In this document: positions 25,090 through 37,344 of the stretch, one piece after another
Position numbering within the stretch: the first letter of the stretch is position 1
Layout: each line of letters opens with the position of its first letter
DNA from: Epiperipatus broadwayi
Taxonomy: Eukaryota; Onychophora; Udeonychophora; Euonychophora; Peripatidae
DNA length: 64,000 bases
Reading direction: 5' to 3'
NCBI GenBank assembly: GCA_028023455.1
Contig: JAQFVV010012506.1
Location: forward strand, 2,472,714 to 2,536,713
Notes under the pieces: model-generated
Told to the model about the DNA's origin: nothing
Databases searched by the model: none
What the model saw: only the letters and a program-made list of their open reading frames with translations
Program-made: the position numbers and the translations under genes

Positions 25090-26454
25090 TATCTAAATTT
25101 AGAAGAAAAAAAATAGAATTTTAATATTTATCATTAATATCTTTGCAGCACCCTTTTTTACATTCACTACTGACATTATTATTGTTTCTATCACAGTTTA
25201 AACTAATGACATAAACAAATACATTTATCTTATAAGTTCTAATGCACATAAAATGAGACATTGAATAAATATACCACATGGTTATAATATATTTTAATTA
25301 TTCAAACTAGTTATACAAACAACTATAAGTTCTAATGCACATAAAATAAAATTCATGGTAATTAAGTTGAGGTATATTTACATACAAGGTAGACTCAATC
25401 AAAATGAAAATAATCATTAATTTAATTTAAAAACTCCAATGATTATATTATCACTCATTATTTCTAACACTTGGACCCTTCACATTAAATATTTCTACAT
25501 GGTGCTCATTCAATGTATTGAAAATGATTATTGCTTACTATTGATTACTTTATCTAGCTTACATATTCATTGACAATTTCAACATAAAAAGACCTTCATT
25601 TTTTTTTTGCTTTAAAAGATAAAGTTTTAAGTAAATGTATATATACACAAAGAGAATGTTGTATTTTAGCTGCATTAAACACAGTTAATATATATTGTAA
25701 CAAAATTAAAGATCGATCACAGATCCAGTGTAACAAAATGAGATCTGATCTATTAAAGTAATTATGAAATGTCAGAATTCAAACATTATTAAAATCTCAA
25801 ATATTCAAGTATTACAAACATTAATAAACTGATCAAAAGTATCATTGTAACTTAAATAAACTAGATTAAAGATCCATTGTAATAAAATTAAGGTTTAGAT
25901 CAAAAGATATTGATTAAATGATCATGAAATGTCAAATATTATTAAAAAATCATGAATCCAAAATATTCAGTATATTATTATATTCAGCTTAACTTAATGA
26001 AGAGAATCAACTGGATCAAGTATATTATTTAATCAAGAAATGATTCAAATATAAATATTTATTTTATTTCAAAAAGCTTCCAATATAAATATTTAGCTTA
26101 ATAAATGAAAAATGCATTGTAGATTTTATATCAAAAGAAAAGAATTATTTAACATGAGTAGTGGCTATTAAACCAAAGATCAGACTGAGTTATCTATCAT
26201 ATTACGGGTCATTGGATGAAATGAAACATATTTCTATCATTAGATTTCTCAAGATATCCCACTATCAATAATTATAAGCAAATTATTAATAACAAGGATT
26301 ATAACTCAGGTATATGAAATCACGTGAGGTGAGTACACTAGTAATTCAATAAAATATAACTCAGGTATACAGACAGTAGATCTTATCCACTTTCATTTCT
26401 TGGTTTGATGTTAAGTGCATGTTTAAACAAATACTAAGTGAATATGGTCTAGCA
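25090..26454. other. No gene seen
   Basis: AT-rich sequence. A repeated word CTATAAGTTCTAATGCACATAAAAT occurs at about 25232 and 25323, a small direct repeat. No coding signal. Confidence 0.45.
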
Positions 26455-26550
26455 GGGCGCCACTAGATTATTTGAATCTAGACACAGTTATATCTAATAA
26501 CCTTTTCACATGTACCAGGTTTGAATCCCCTTTTGGTACTTTATTTCTAA
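26455..26550 (+). repeat. tRNA-like SINE fragment
   Basis: A B-box-like AGGTTTGAATCCCC at 26516-26530 sits ~50 bp after GCCACTAGATTATTTG, a spacing like that of tRNA-derived promoters. No cloverleaf or poly(A) tail is clear. Confidence 0.35.
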
Positions 26551-29500
26551 TAAAAATGGGAGATTTTGCTTTTTGAGCCATATCACTATACGCACTAATA
26601 TTTAGGTAAAAGTAAAACATCTTTAAACCAAAGTGGAGTATATTAGACATAAATCATTTCTTAGATCTTAGCATAACAAATGTGTTTCAATATTTTTATA
26701 AGTTTACTAGCTCAGATTATATATAACTAATTTAGGATGGCAATTCACTCATCCTTGCATGAAATAGATGATGGGATGTGGTTATAATAATACTAAGAAA
26801 TCACTAAATATTATGAAATTAATATTTATTTATGGCCTTTAAACATTTAAACAGCTCATTAATTAAAACATTTGTGATGATGATGATGATGATAATAATA
26901 ACGATAATGACAAGGGTTTCAACTACAGCTCTAGGACTAAGCCTAAACATAAAACTAATTTTTATAAAGAAATTCATAATTATTGCTTAATTTTAGCATA
27001 TTTACTTATATCTTAAATAACTAATATTCAACCACTGATGATGATGAATGATCACACTTAACAAAGACTACACTTAATGAAATATATATGCCTCGTTTAA
27101 TAAAACAAACTAATATTTATTACTGCATTTCTAACATATACATAAAAATTTCTAGATAAACATGAAAATTGATATGAATAATAATAATAATAATAATAAT
27201 TAATTATATAACAATCCTCAGATTAATTTCAAGTTCTTCCCCCTTTCCCTTCAAATGTATATTGTATTAAGTTGGATGTCACATTGACCATGATTTTCAC
27301 TCCATGAGAAAAGTATTTCAAGAAAAAAAAATATTATCCGCTCATTAGCACACATACTTTATAAATCTAACATGTAAGTAGAATGTTAAAAAAAATGTTA
27401 ATAGAAATTAGAAAAATCAAGTTCTTAGAAAAGAGTTTTAAATCATTATCTCCCCCTCCCTTCTAAGCGCTGAAATCTATACTTTCTCAAGACAAAATAA
27501 TTTAATATTTTAACACCCCCTATTATTTCTCATTCACTCGCAATTATACACATATAAAATATTACTATGTATGTGCGTGTTTTATCCCCAAAATAATAAT
27601 AATATATTAGTTAAAACTAAAATCATAATACCATAAAAAAATTATTTTACACATTAATATTTCATAACTGTAAAATTAATAAACAAATAAATTTTGATAC
27701 ATTCAAAATCATTTATGTAGTTCAAAGCTATTATTATTAAGACATTCTTGGTTTCCATCGATCTGAATTGTCTTTAAAAGTTCTTTAAATAAAATATGTC
27801 ACTTTATTACTAAATTTTTATTAATACTCTGATTTCATAAAGAAAATAGATATAAAATCATATTACCGATCCAAGGGTTCACTTGTCTTGTATACTGTCT
27901 ATACTTGGCAGCAACAATTTCCATGTTCTTTGGAACAATCACTTTCTTGAAGTATATAATTATTTGATGATGAGGATCCTATTGAGGTTATTTGCTTTAG
28001 TGGATAATTTGGAAATCATTATATCAATTTTTCTTCTCTTCCTGTCAAGCATTATTCTTTTAGTGAATGAAATACAGCATTGTTTTCATGTTATAAATTT
28101 CCTGGATTTAAACTCAGTTGCTGGAACAATTAATTGGACTTGATGATTAATATTTATCGGTAGATTAATTCATCTTTCATCAAATGAGGTGAATGTTTCT
28201 TCCTTCTATTAAGAACATCTTATTTCTCTGGTCAGTTGAAAGGTGTAGAATATTATTTTAGACAAAACATCTTTTCTTTCCTATATGATGTGCAGCTTCC
28301 CAGATGGTCAGAAAAGATGGGACATACATATAATTTTCTAGCCATCATTTCTTATATTTTCAACATTCAATTTAATAGTCTAATAATCTGAATCATAATC
28401 ACAATAATAATTCAACTGATTTTTCCAGACAGCTTTTTATATCCAATTTTTTAGCTAACTTAACAATCAGAGATAGCATACTTGCTATTTTTGGACAAAT
28501 TCATTTTAATTAGATCTCTAATTTATTTTCAACTAAATTATTTTTCAACTGAAAAGTTTAATCCTTTTTCAGACACTTTTGTTTTTCAAAAAAAAAAAAC
28601 TTAATCCTTTTTTTTTCTTACACCTAGGTAACTATTCAAATTTTTGAGCTTCCTTCTTTAGATCTTAAGATAAGACAATTTCAAAATTAGAGTTACCACC
28701 CAGATTAAGCTCCCAAAGTGACAAACAATCATTTACAAAAACAAAATTGCTACAAAAATAGATATCTGATTCAACAGATTTCCTCTTTTAACATAAAATT
28801 GTACAAAAAAAATAATTTGACAGATTTAACCTTTCTAGTACAAACTGTTGAATAAAAAAAAAATTTAACACATTTTCTCAACTTTCTTTCAATATTTAAT
28901 AAATAAAAATGTAGTTTATGTATGTAATATATCCAAGCATACACACTGCCATTATTCCAATCATTTATAAATCTGGTTGACTAATAATATAAATGCTAGT
29001 TCAGAAATTATAACTCTAACATTTAAAATTAAATTCTTAGCTTTTAAATCCCAATTACAATTATAGAAAAGCAAAATAGAAACAGAACAAAATATTAAAA
29101 TTGATCAGGCATAAGTTAGTTTTAAAGAAAGTTAAAGTGTTTAATATTTGAAATATAAAAAATTAAATAACTTACACATACACTGCTATAGTATGCGTGA
29201 TAACTTTGTTTTTAAAGAAAATTTAAATATTAAATGTGTGTACTGTCTTTTGAGATTTATTAACACACAAACAAGTAAAGATATAATTGCTGTCCCACTC
29301 TATTTCTGTCTAAAGTGTTTAAAATTTTGATCTGGTAGGGTTTGAACTTGGATGCCCTACAGCTTCTTTTATGGTTATATAAAAATGTGATGATGATTTC
29401 TGCATTAAACACAGTTAATATATATATATATACACTAAACAGAAAATGTTGACAAAACATTCAAGCCCTTTTTTAATCAATCAGTATTTTATTATTCACA

Positions 29501-31130
29501 TATAAAATATAGTTAAGTATAATTAATATACTTTAAGAGGTCATTATAAAATAAAACTTAAATGATTAATATTTTAAAATATCTGTCTAATCAATAAACA
29601 GATTTGTTTAGACTTACATATGAATATCAAACTGTAGGAATAAAGTTTTATAGTCAGGATCCTATCTTACAGTTCATTGTGAGATTTCTATACAGACTAA
29701 TATTTTGCACTTTATGTCATGCATTAATTGATTTATTTTATTAGCATGTATATTTCTTTTTCAAATCACTGAACAGTCTTTTATCAGTTTCCTATCATTT
29801 TTCTTATAGACTGTTTTGTCTAAAGTGAATTCCTTGAATTATTTGATGTTTATGCATTTATTTCCTCATGAAGAGATTCCTTTAAAATATTTTGATCAGG
29901 TTCATTAGTGTGGATCCTAGTTAGATTTCAGGCATAAGGCAGTTTTTCTACTTTCTACTCCACCATCATGAAACTTGAATAAAGCAAGAAACAAGATTAA
30001 TAATTTCAAGAAAACATGGGTCATATATACTATTGACTTCTGGTTTATCATCATCTTGATAAGCTCCTTATTTTACTTAATCTGGATTTCTCACTATTTG
30101 TTTTCAAATCTCTTATCTCCAAACTCAAAATGTGACTTTAATTTAAAACCATTCTTAATGTTATAAATACCTTATTTTTAATCTGTTTTCTTTAATAATT
30201 TACCTAATGATATTGTTTTTGCAGTAAAAAATTCATTCAAACATGAATTAAAATATGCATTTAATTAAGTACCTTTTTAAATTTTTTAATCTTCGATAGG
30301 AAAAACTAGGTAGACTGTTTTAACCCATTTTATATAATTTATTATTTCTCTTAAATTTGATCACTTATAATAAAATCTATTATAATATTTTTTTATTTTA
30401 AAATGTTATTACTATTACTATTAATATATTCAATATTTTGTTTTAGTGTGTTTATATTATTTTATATAATAGTTTTTAAGATTTTTGTAATGCTATTTTA
30501 ATTAGCTGTCCACACAACTGCAAATCAGCTCACTACCATGTGAAAAATCACATGGCTGACCATGAAAAAAATGACATTATTTATTTCAATATATATATAT
30601 ATAACATTAAGAAATTCACATTATAAATAAATTATCATTCTAAGTATTAAAATATTTTAACCTTATAGCAAGTTAATTTATATATGTTGATCCTACCTTC
30701 AGTGAAGTACAGTAAAAGTTTATATCCTTCCACACATATAAAAGCACTAGTAGCTGACCTATTATCATAAATATGTTAATACTTCCAAATTACATAGCAT
30801 AAAGAACAACAAGAATAACAGAATTAAGCAAAGAAATATAAAAAAATTAAAAAAATATTTTAATCTTCTTACAAAAATCCACTTAAACATCTACCAAATT
30901 ATTTATCTGTGGAAATTTCCAAATAATCAATTATAAAACCAAAATGAGTGTGTAATTTCTACATTAAAAGTTTTCAGACTCATAACACTACTTTAAGAAG
31001 AATGCTAAAATTAATTAACATTGAAGCATTAGTGTATGATCTAAAAGCATTAATATAAAATGCAATTAACATTTTATCATGCAATTCTAGGAACCCTACA
31101 TCTTGCTTTCTATCTTTTTTTCATAATATA
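26551..31130. other. No gene seen; microsatellites and weak repeat scraps
   Basis: Contains a GAT run at 26876-26896, an AAT run at 27177-27201 and a minus-strand tRNA-like word (GTTTGAACTTGGATGCCC) at 29339-29357. A plus-strand frame at 27883-28143 and its surroundings have slightly higher complexity, but I recognise no protein family. The rest is AT-rich. Confidence 0.4.
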
Positions 31131-31136
31131 TTGCAT

Positions 31137-31215
31137 CACTCTTTGCTTAGTTGGTTAGAGTGTTACCTTAAAATTCAATATTCAAGAATATAAAAGCCCA
31201 TGTTTAATTCTCATA
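31137..31215 (+). repeat. tRNA-like pseudogene or SINE head
   Basis: GCTTAGTTGGTTAGAGTG (31146-31163) is a textbook D-arm/A-box sequence, and a degenerate T-arm/B-box (TGTTTAATTCTC) follows about 45 bp later. Acceptor pairing is not kept, so it is not a functional tRNA gene. It may be the head of a SINE. Confidence 0.45.
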
Positions 31216-31219
31216 CTAG

Positions 31220-33064
31220 TACTGTCAGGGGTCAACCAGAAACACATGAAGAATAGATGAGAATAATACCACTTGAAGCATTGTATTATTTAATAGCCTG
31301 TGTGCTATTTACTAACAATTGAATGTAATTGGAAAATTTAATAAAATTTAAAAAACATTCTAATGATATTCCATATTTAATGTTAGATGGTGGTAATAAT
31401 CCAACACATAATCAGGCAATTATATAAAATTTAAATGTTTAATTAAATAATAGTTAAAATTATTGTCAGCACTTTTGTGCTTAAATTAAATCTTTCTCAA
31501 AAGTAAAAAATAATTAAATGAAATTCAGCTTCTTTTTTTCTCTATCTGTAAACCTTAAAATGAATTTATCTATTCAAAAAATAGTTTAGTAACACATTTA
31601 AATGCTTTAATTGATAAGAAAAACTAAAAGTAAAAGATTAATTTTTAATAGTAGTTAATCTCTTAACTAGTTGGCATTTTTATTGCTATCCCTAGTTGCA
31701 GTTTTTATTAATATTCAATCTTTGATTTCAGTAAAAAAAAATTCTTCTATACTAAAACTCATTAAACTGAATTTGATTTCTTACACATTTAAGTTTATAA
31801 ATGAAAAACATTCTAAAAAATCATATTTAAACTTTGCAATGGGCACAAGTTATGTTTTCATCATTGAACAATAGACAGAAAAACAATATAAAGTAAACAA
31901 GTTCAGAATTTTTTGATTTAAATTTATTTTTATAATGTGAATGAATAAATATTAATCTCTGATAAATCTATCAAATTCTGTTTTAGAATAGTAAAATTGC
32001 TTTATAATTTTCAGAATGCCTCCAAAATTTCTAGAAATGAGCAGTATCACATGGTATGATCATATGAACATCACCATAATTTTTTTGTTAACATTAAAGT
32101 CTAAATTTATTTTCTGTTTTTAAAAATTAAAAGTATGCAAATACAATCAAAGTATACATATTCTTTTGATTTTAAATAATTGTATAAAAATAATCAGAAA
32201 TATCTAATAAAGTATACAAAATTAAATTTTTTGTTATTCCAAATTTCTTGAGATAATTTTGCAAATGCTGTGAAAACCAGATTACAAAGAATGAAAACTG
32301 TCAAAGAGTAAAGGCAGGACTAAATATGTGGATATGGATTTTCCATATTTACTGAACTGCCTGGAAAACCCTAACTTCTTCAGAATTTATTAAACTCACA
32401 TTTGCTTGTTTGAAGTTTCAGCATTAAAGAAAAACCTAAGGAAATATCACTACAGATAGCTATAGAAAAGCAATCTAAAGTGACAGAATTGTGTTGTCAT
32501 TTCTGAAATAAATAGCCATATTACTTGTCAGACCTGTTAATAAATGGGTTATTAAAAGACCATTAGTCTTAAAATAGACTGTAAAACAAAGATATTTCAA
32601 GCAACCATTTAGCTACCAATTTTTTTTTTAAATGTAATATTATTATAGTGTGTGATCTATTTAATTTATATGATCTTAGACTGGGGCCAAAAAAAAAAAA
32701 AACTAGCCCACAAAAAGATTATAAAGATAAAAATAAATTAAATATGTTATTCTTAGTTTTTAAAAAAAGAAAAAGTAAAATAGTAAAAAAAAATAATTTA
32801 CATTAATTTTAATGGGTAATAAGTCTGAAAAATGTATTGCATATTTGATGGAGTGGTAGATTTTGGAATTTAAGATCCTTAGATTGTTCCCAGCTCTGAT
32901 ACTTCCAACTGTTAACTTTTTTAAAAATTCCAGAGCGATAAAAAAAAATATTTATTTATACATATATTAAATATTCTTCACACCACCACATATTCTTTTC
33001 AAATCATATGCATATGATTTGGAAATAATGTGTGATAGGGTGGAGGATATTTAATACATTTATA
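31220..33064. other. No gene seen
   Basis: AT-rich sequence. A weak tRNA-like stretch (TGGTAGATTTTGG then TTAGATTGTTCCC) is at 32855-32900. A homopolymer A run is near 32690. Nothing else recognised. Confidence 0.4.
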
Positions 33065-33281
33065 AAAGATATATGAGGGATTCAAACTCAGACTTTCACA
33101 TGACCACTACTCTCAGTGCCATCTCATATTGCTGACCCACCTGATCACACACATGTTGAAAAGATAAATAATCACCAATATATGTATTTCATGCTAAACC
33201 AGCAATCATCAGTTGGCCTAGATTACTATTCTCACACATATATAATCAGTGCTCAGCTTTATATTAAGATAGCCAATCTTA
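33065..33281 (-). mobile_element. Hammerhead-bearing repeat, copy C (inverted)
   Basis: Minus-strand copy covering GATTGGCTATCTTAATATAA, the hammerhead-like motif, the spacer and the tRNA-like tail GTCTGAGTTTGAATCCC (complement of 33076-33095). It meets copy C' head-to-head at about 33281. Confidence 0.8.
33169..33225 (-). ncRNA. Hammerhead ribozyme candidate, copy C (core intact)
   Basis: Minus strand: CTGATGA (complement of 33206-33212), stem II TGCT/AGCA with loop GGTTT, GAAA (complement of 33187-33190), short stem III region ATACATAT and cleavage triplet AUA directly before stem I. Stem I pairs GCCAA with TTGGT (one G-U) and TAATC with GATTA around a TAG bulge. All conserved core residues and an NUH site are present. 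The pair next to the core in stem II is U-U instead of G-C, which would weaken it. Confidence 0.75.
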
Positions 33282-33460
33282 ATGATTGCTGGTTTAGCAT
33301 GAAATACATATATTGGTGATTATTTATCTTTTCAATATGTGTGTGATCAGGTGGGTCAGCAATATGAGCTGGCACTGAGAGTGGTGGGTCATGTAAAAGT
33401 CTGAGTTCAAATCCCGCCTGTATTATATATATAAATGCAGGTTTAAGCCTGTGTAATGTA
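33282..33460 (+). mobile_element. Hammerhead-bearing repeat, copy C' (5'-truncated)
   Basis: Starts inside the ribozyme (ATGATTGCTGG), so the 5' strand of stem I and the CTG of the core are missing. The stem II hairpin, GAAA, spacer, tRNA-like tail (GTCTGAGTTCAAATCCC) and AAATGCAGGTTTAAGCCTG end are intact. It is followed in tandem by copy D: the word GTTTAAGCCT recurs 478 bp later (33441 and 33919). Confidence 0.75.
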
Positions 33461-33603
33461 TTAATTTATATAAAGTGTATAAAAGGTCTGCCCATCCCTC
33501 ACATATGTATGTATAAATGGATTATTCTCCTGTACATGAGAAGTCAGAATGACTAATATGTCAACATGGGTAGGATGACAATCTTGGCACTGACAAAGGC
33601 TTT

Positions 33604-33946
33604 GAACGTTCCATCATCAGATTTTCAATGAAATGGAAGGCTGAAGAGTTGTGAGTTGGAATAGTTTGAAGCCTGTCCATTAAAGTATGAAGATTGGCTA
33701 TCTTAATATAAAGCTGAGCACTGATTATATATGTGTGAGGATAGTAATCTAGACCAACTGATGATTGCTGGTTTAACATGAAATACGTATATTGGTGATT
33801 ATTTATCTTTTCAACATGTGTGTGATCAGGTGGGTCAGCAATATGAGATAGCACTGAGATTAGTGGGTCATGTGAAAGTCTGAGTTCGAATCCCACCTAT
33901 ATTAATATATAAATGCAGGTTTAAGCCTGTGTAATGTATTAAAAGA
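33604..33946 (+). mobile_element. Hammerhead-bearing repeat, copy D (full length)
   Basis: Full unit: CATCATCAGATTTTCAATG leader, AGTATGAAGATTGGCTATC, ribozyme motif at 33745-33801, ACATGTGTGTGATCAGGTGG, an A-box-like GGGTCAGCAATATGAG, the B-box GAGTTCGAATCCCACC (closest to consensus in the window), and AAATGCAGGTTTAAGCCTG. The R3 repeat begins within ~15 bp. The best-kept copy to use as family reference. Confidence 0.8.
33745..33801 (+). ncRNA. Hammerhead ribozyme candidate, copy D (core intact)
   Basis: CTGATGA at 33758-33764 and GAAA at 33780-33783, with a stem II hairpin (one C-A mismatch). ATACGTAT at 33783-33790 is a perfect 8-base palindrome in the stem III position, followed by A33791, giving the cleavage triplet AUA. 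Stem I: ACCAA (33753-33757) with TTGGT (33792-33796), TAG bulge, TAATC (33745-33749) with GATTA (33797-33801), ten Watson-Crick pairs. Stem II is the weak point. A palindromic stem III suggests a dimeric mode, as known for short-stem-III hammerheads. Confidence 0.75.
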
Positions 33947-33957
33947 TATAAGAATAT

Positions 33958-34165
33958 CTCCATGTGTGTGTATGTTTACCTAAAAAACAAAAAAAAAACA
34001 AATATAATAATCTTTAACTGAAGTTTAAAGATTATCTGTGCTAGAGACAATATCTGTTTTATTAAATGATTAATAATAATCATTATCGTATTTATTTGAA
34101 TAGTGTCAAAGTTGTGGGTGGAGAAAGTTTGATACCTAAAAATCAAAATGTAATAATTTATATTT
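33958..34165 (+). repeat. Dispersed repeat R3, copy 2
   Basis: CCATGTGTGTGTATG, then TAATCTTTAACTGAAGTTTA (a perfect 9-bp hairpin AATCTTTAA/TTAAAGATT), GATTAATAATAATCATTAT, GTCAAAGTTGTGGGTGGAG and AAATGTAATAATTTAT. The same order occurs at 41220-41430. Immediately downstream of hammerhead copy D. Confidence 0.75.
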
Positions 34166-34424
34166 ATTTAGTCTATCAAATATTATTTATTACACTCGGC
34201 CGTAAAATTAACGAATATTATTTATTGCTAATTTTGAAACAAATAACTAACTTTTTAAATATTTTTAATGTAATGAAGATTTTTTTTATATTTAAGGTTT
34301 TTAGGGTGTCACTGAATTTTTTCTCGCACTTATTAAATGTTATTAAATAATACCAAGTTTTTTTGTTTCTTTTAGGATTCTTTTAAGCTGCTTTGAAATT
34401 CTCAAATATTTAAAAATAATTTAA

Positions 34425-34510
34425 TTTCCAACTGGATTCGAACCCCAGATTGTTAGCATGGTAAACGGATAGCATGTCATTTGTTATAGAGTAGGATAAA
34501 CTGGAAATAG
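34425..34510 (-). repeat. tRNA-like fragment, minus strand
   Basis: Minus strand has GGGGTTCGAATCCAG, a perfect T-arm/B-box, preceded by CATGCTAACAATCTG and a weak D-arm. No intact cloverleaf; probably a SINE head or tRNA pseudogene. Confidence 0.45.
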
Positions 34511-34519
34511 TTGGTTAAT

Positions 34520-37205
34520 AATAGTTTCTGCTTGTACTTTTTTTAAATTGTGGTATATTTATTTTTCATTTCATATATGACTTTTTTTGATTTAAATAAA
34601 AAAAAAGATAACTTTATTTTTGATCAATTATTTATAACAAATAAATTAATAAATTTCATATTACGATTCTTCTTTTTACATTAGCTGACAGTATATTTTT
34701 ATTTTTGTTCTAGAAACTATCTAGAGAGTTTCATTGCAAATCTCCAAAGTATCTACAATTACATTTACTTTTTATTCGCCGTTTTAAATATTTGTTTTGA
34801 AAATGCTCTTTTTTGTTAAGAACAAAAAAAAAGAAAAACATTTGTCATATAAATTATTGTTTAAAAAAGTTAAGTGTTTTTTTTATTATTAAATAGTCAA
34901 ATAGTATTTAATGCCACATTAGCAAACAAATCAATTTTTTAATTCATGTTTACTGTAAAGTAAAAAGTTTGATATGGTTATGTAAATTCATTAAAAGGCG
35001 TGCTATAGTATTGCTAATTGGGTGGTTATAGTATTCCATTGCTAAACTTTTATTGATACAAAAGGAAATTAAAATTTCTAGTTTTTAAATAAGACATATT
35101 TTAAAATTAATTAAAAGTTTTATTACATTTAAGAACTACTAGTTTATTTATTTTAGTTCATTAAAATTGATGATTTAACTTTCGAATTGAAATGCTAAAA
35201 TAAATTGTGTGAAGTGAGGATAAACAGTGGCTTAACTAGAATATTTGGACCACTATGCAAAATTTCAAAAAAAGGCTTTTTTTAATATGTATGGTATATG
35301 CCTTACTACTTTTTTGAAAATACATAAAATAAATGAACCCTAAGACCCAGGTCTAATGACCATTGTCTTGGTTTGCTTCGTGATAACTATGCCTATTTAC
35401 TCCGATAAGTATCACCCAGTTACGTTTAACTACCTTCAAGCACAGAATTTAACATACACACATAAATTATTTATTATTAGTATTAAAAGTCTATACTTTT
35501 AAAACTTGAAACCAGTAATGTTTTATTTTTGACCATATATATATTATTTATGAATTATAATGTTGGTTTTCAAATTTAGTTTAAATTCTGAAAGAGTATA
35601 AAAAATACCCATTCACTTGTACCAAATTTCATGCATATGAAGGTGTATAAAAGATATATGCATGTAATTATAACACAGAACATTCTTGTTTAAGTATGTT
35701 ACTCAGAATTATTTGCAAGCAGACTCATAACAAATCATTTTAATAAACCTGTAAATACAACTTTACATTTCATTTATCAATGCCCATTTATTCAGTCTGA
35801 TAAAAGGTGAATTCCTCTTTCATCTGATCTCCAATCATATGTATTATAAATAAATCAACATTGATATCGAAAAGGTTGGAACTTATTATTAGGGGTGATT
35901 TATGTGTGTGAATTGAGAGAGCAGATCTCTCTGTCTACCAGATATTAAAAATTTCTCATAAAAAGTGAACATTGTTTGTGCAGCAGTTAAAAATTTTCGT
36001 CATCAACATATTTATGTAATATTTCACACTGTAAATTTTCTACTATTATATATATATGACTAACTTAATGTAATTTTTTTTTCATGAAAACTATTATTTT
36101 TTCTCTTACATGTATAAATGTAGTGGACTATCACATGCTAATATTATTACTATAAACATTACAGTTATAAGCTTCTTATAAAAATTAAGAATTTAATCAT
36201 TATTGAATAGACTCATACTTATCATGCTATATTTTGAAAATGAAAGTTTTTCAGAATTAAATAAGAATTAATATTTTTATTTCCAGTTTCCAATCTAAAC
36301 TTAGGCTAAAGTCATTCCAAATAATCAACTAATATTTGTTTTTAAACAAGTATTGAGCTATCCTTAGTTGGAAAGTAAAACAGATATGGGAAAAACCATT
36401 CAAGATTTTACCAACCAAAAATTGGCAAAGCAGATAGTTAATGCTTTCTATTTCACTTGTCTTCTATGATAGAGAGACATTTGCAAATGCCCTTGCATTA
36501 CAATGAATTTTTTTTAAGTGATTTCACTTAGCCTAATCCAAATGTGTTGTTTTAGTAGGATTTTTAATGATAGACTAATTACAAATCAGTTATTGCTGCT
36601 TCTCTAAATCAAATCTTCTAACCATAACTACTATTATTTAGAATTTTCTATATAATATTTTCTATCAAATATAAATTACTGTTCCTCTAGTAAGACATAT
36701 TTGGAGTAGCAGTAAAATCACTGTCAAACACACAAGGATCATCTAGCTTGCAATTTTTTTTCATAAAAGATCATTTTTGTGTTTAATTCCATGTTTCAAT
36801 ATTATATAATAAATTTTGATTACTTTCTACATCTAAGTTTGCAATAAACCATTAGATAATTTTTTGAATTTTCAATGACATTAATATATTTATTTATCTA
36901 AAAATGTATATTTCTTTTCTCTGTTGATTCTATGAATAATGAGAATACTCTTTTTACTTGGTATCACTTTAAAAACAATTTCAGATATCTTACATATCTT
37001 CCCCTCTTAAAAGTTTCATCAGTTTTATCAATCATTTAATTAAGGAAATTAGCTTAAAACTACCTCATTTATTTCGTTTCAATAACAACTGAAATTAAAA
37101 TGAATTTTTTGTAAAGAATTGACAAATAATAACAAGAGTTTTAAAATTTCATTCAACAGTATTCTCTAATAAGTAAAAGTTAATTTCCTAAATTTCAGAT
37201 GTTCA
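34520..37205. other. No gene seen; possible MITE scrap
   Basis: AT-rich. Around 35228-35405 a more complex stretch starts CAGTGGCTTAACTAGAAT and ends near GATAACTATGCCTATT. Its ends are weakly inverted, so it could be an old MITE. Nothing else recognised. Confidence 0.35.
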
Positions 37206-37210
37206 TCTTT

Positions 37211-37343
37211 AACAAATTTTTTTTTTTTTTTTTTTTTTTCATATGTCATAGCATTGGCCCAGACGCAAACCCACAACCATCTGCAACCAACTACTTGCGT
37301 GGCTGCGATGATCTCTCGGCTAACAATGCTTGACAACAAATTT
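37211..37343 (-). mobile_element. tRNA-derived SINE with 9-bp target duplication
   Basis: Minus-strand copy: GTCAAGCATTGTTAGCCGAG (A-box), GTAGTTGGTTGCAGATGG, a B-box-like GTGGGTTTGCGTCTGG, GCTATGACATATG and an A tail (T run 37217-37238). AACAAATTT flanks it at 37211-37219 and 37335-37343. Confidence 0.75.
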
Positions 37344-37344
37344 G

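Noticed and set aside
31137-31215. Functional tRNA gene
   Set aside because: Good D-arm word but degenerate T-arm and no acceptor pairing.
33561-33896. 111-codon minus-strand frame, with similar frames at 16241-16615 and 5189-5449
   Set aside because: Antisense of the hammerhead repeat. Similarity between the frames reflects repeated DNA, not a protein family.
34425-34510. Functional tRNA gene
   Set aside because: Only the T-arm word is perfect; acceptor and anticodon arms do not pair.
35228-35405. MITE with CAGTGGC-type ends
   Set aside because: The end pairing is too weak to call; left as a remark only.
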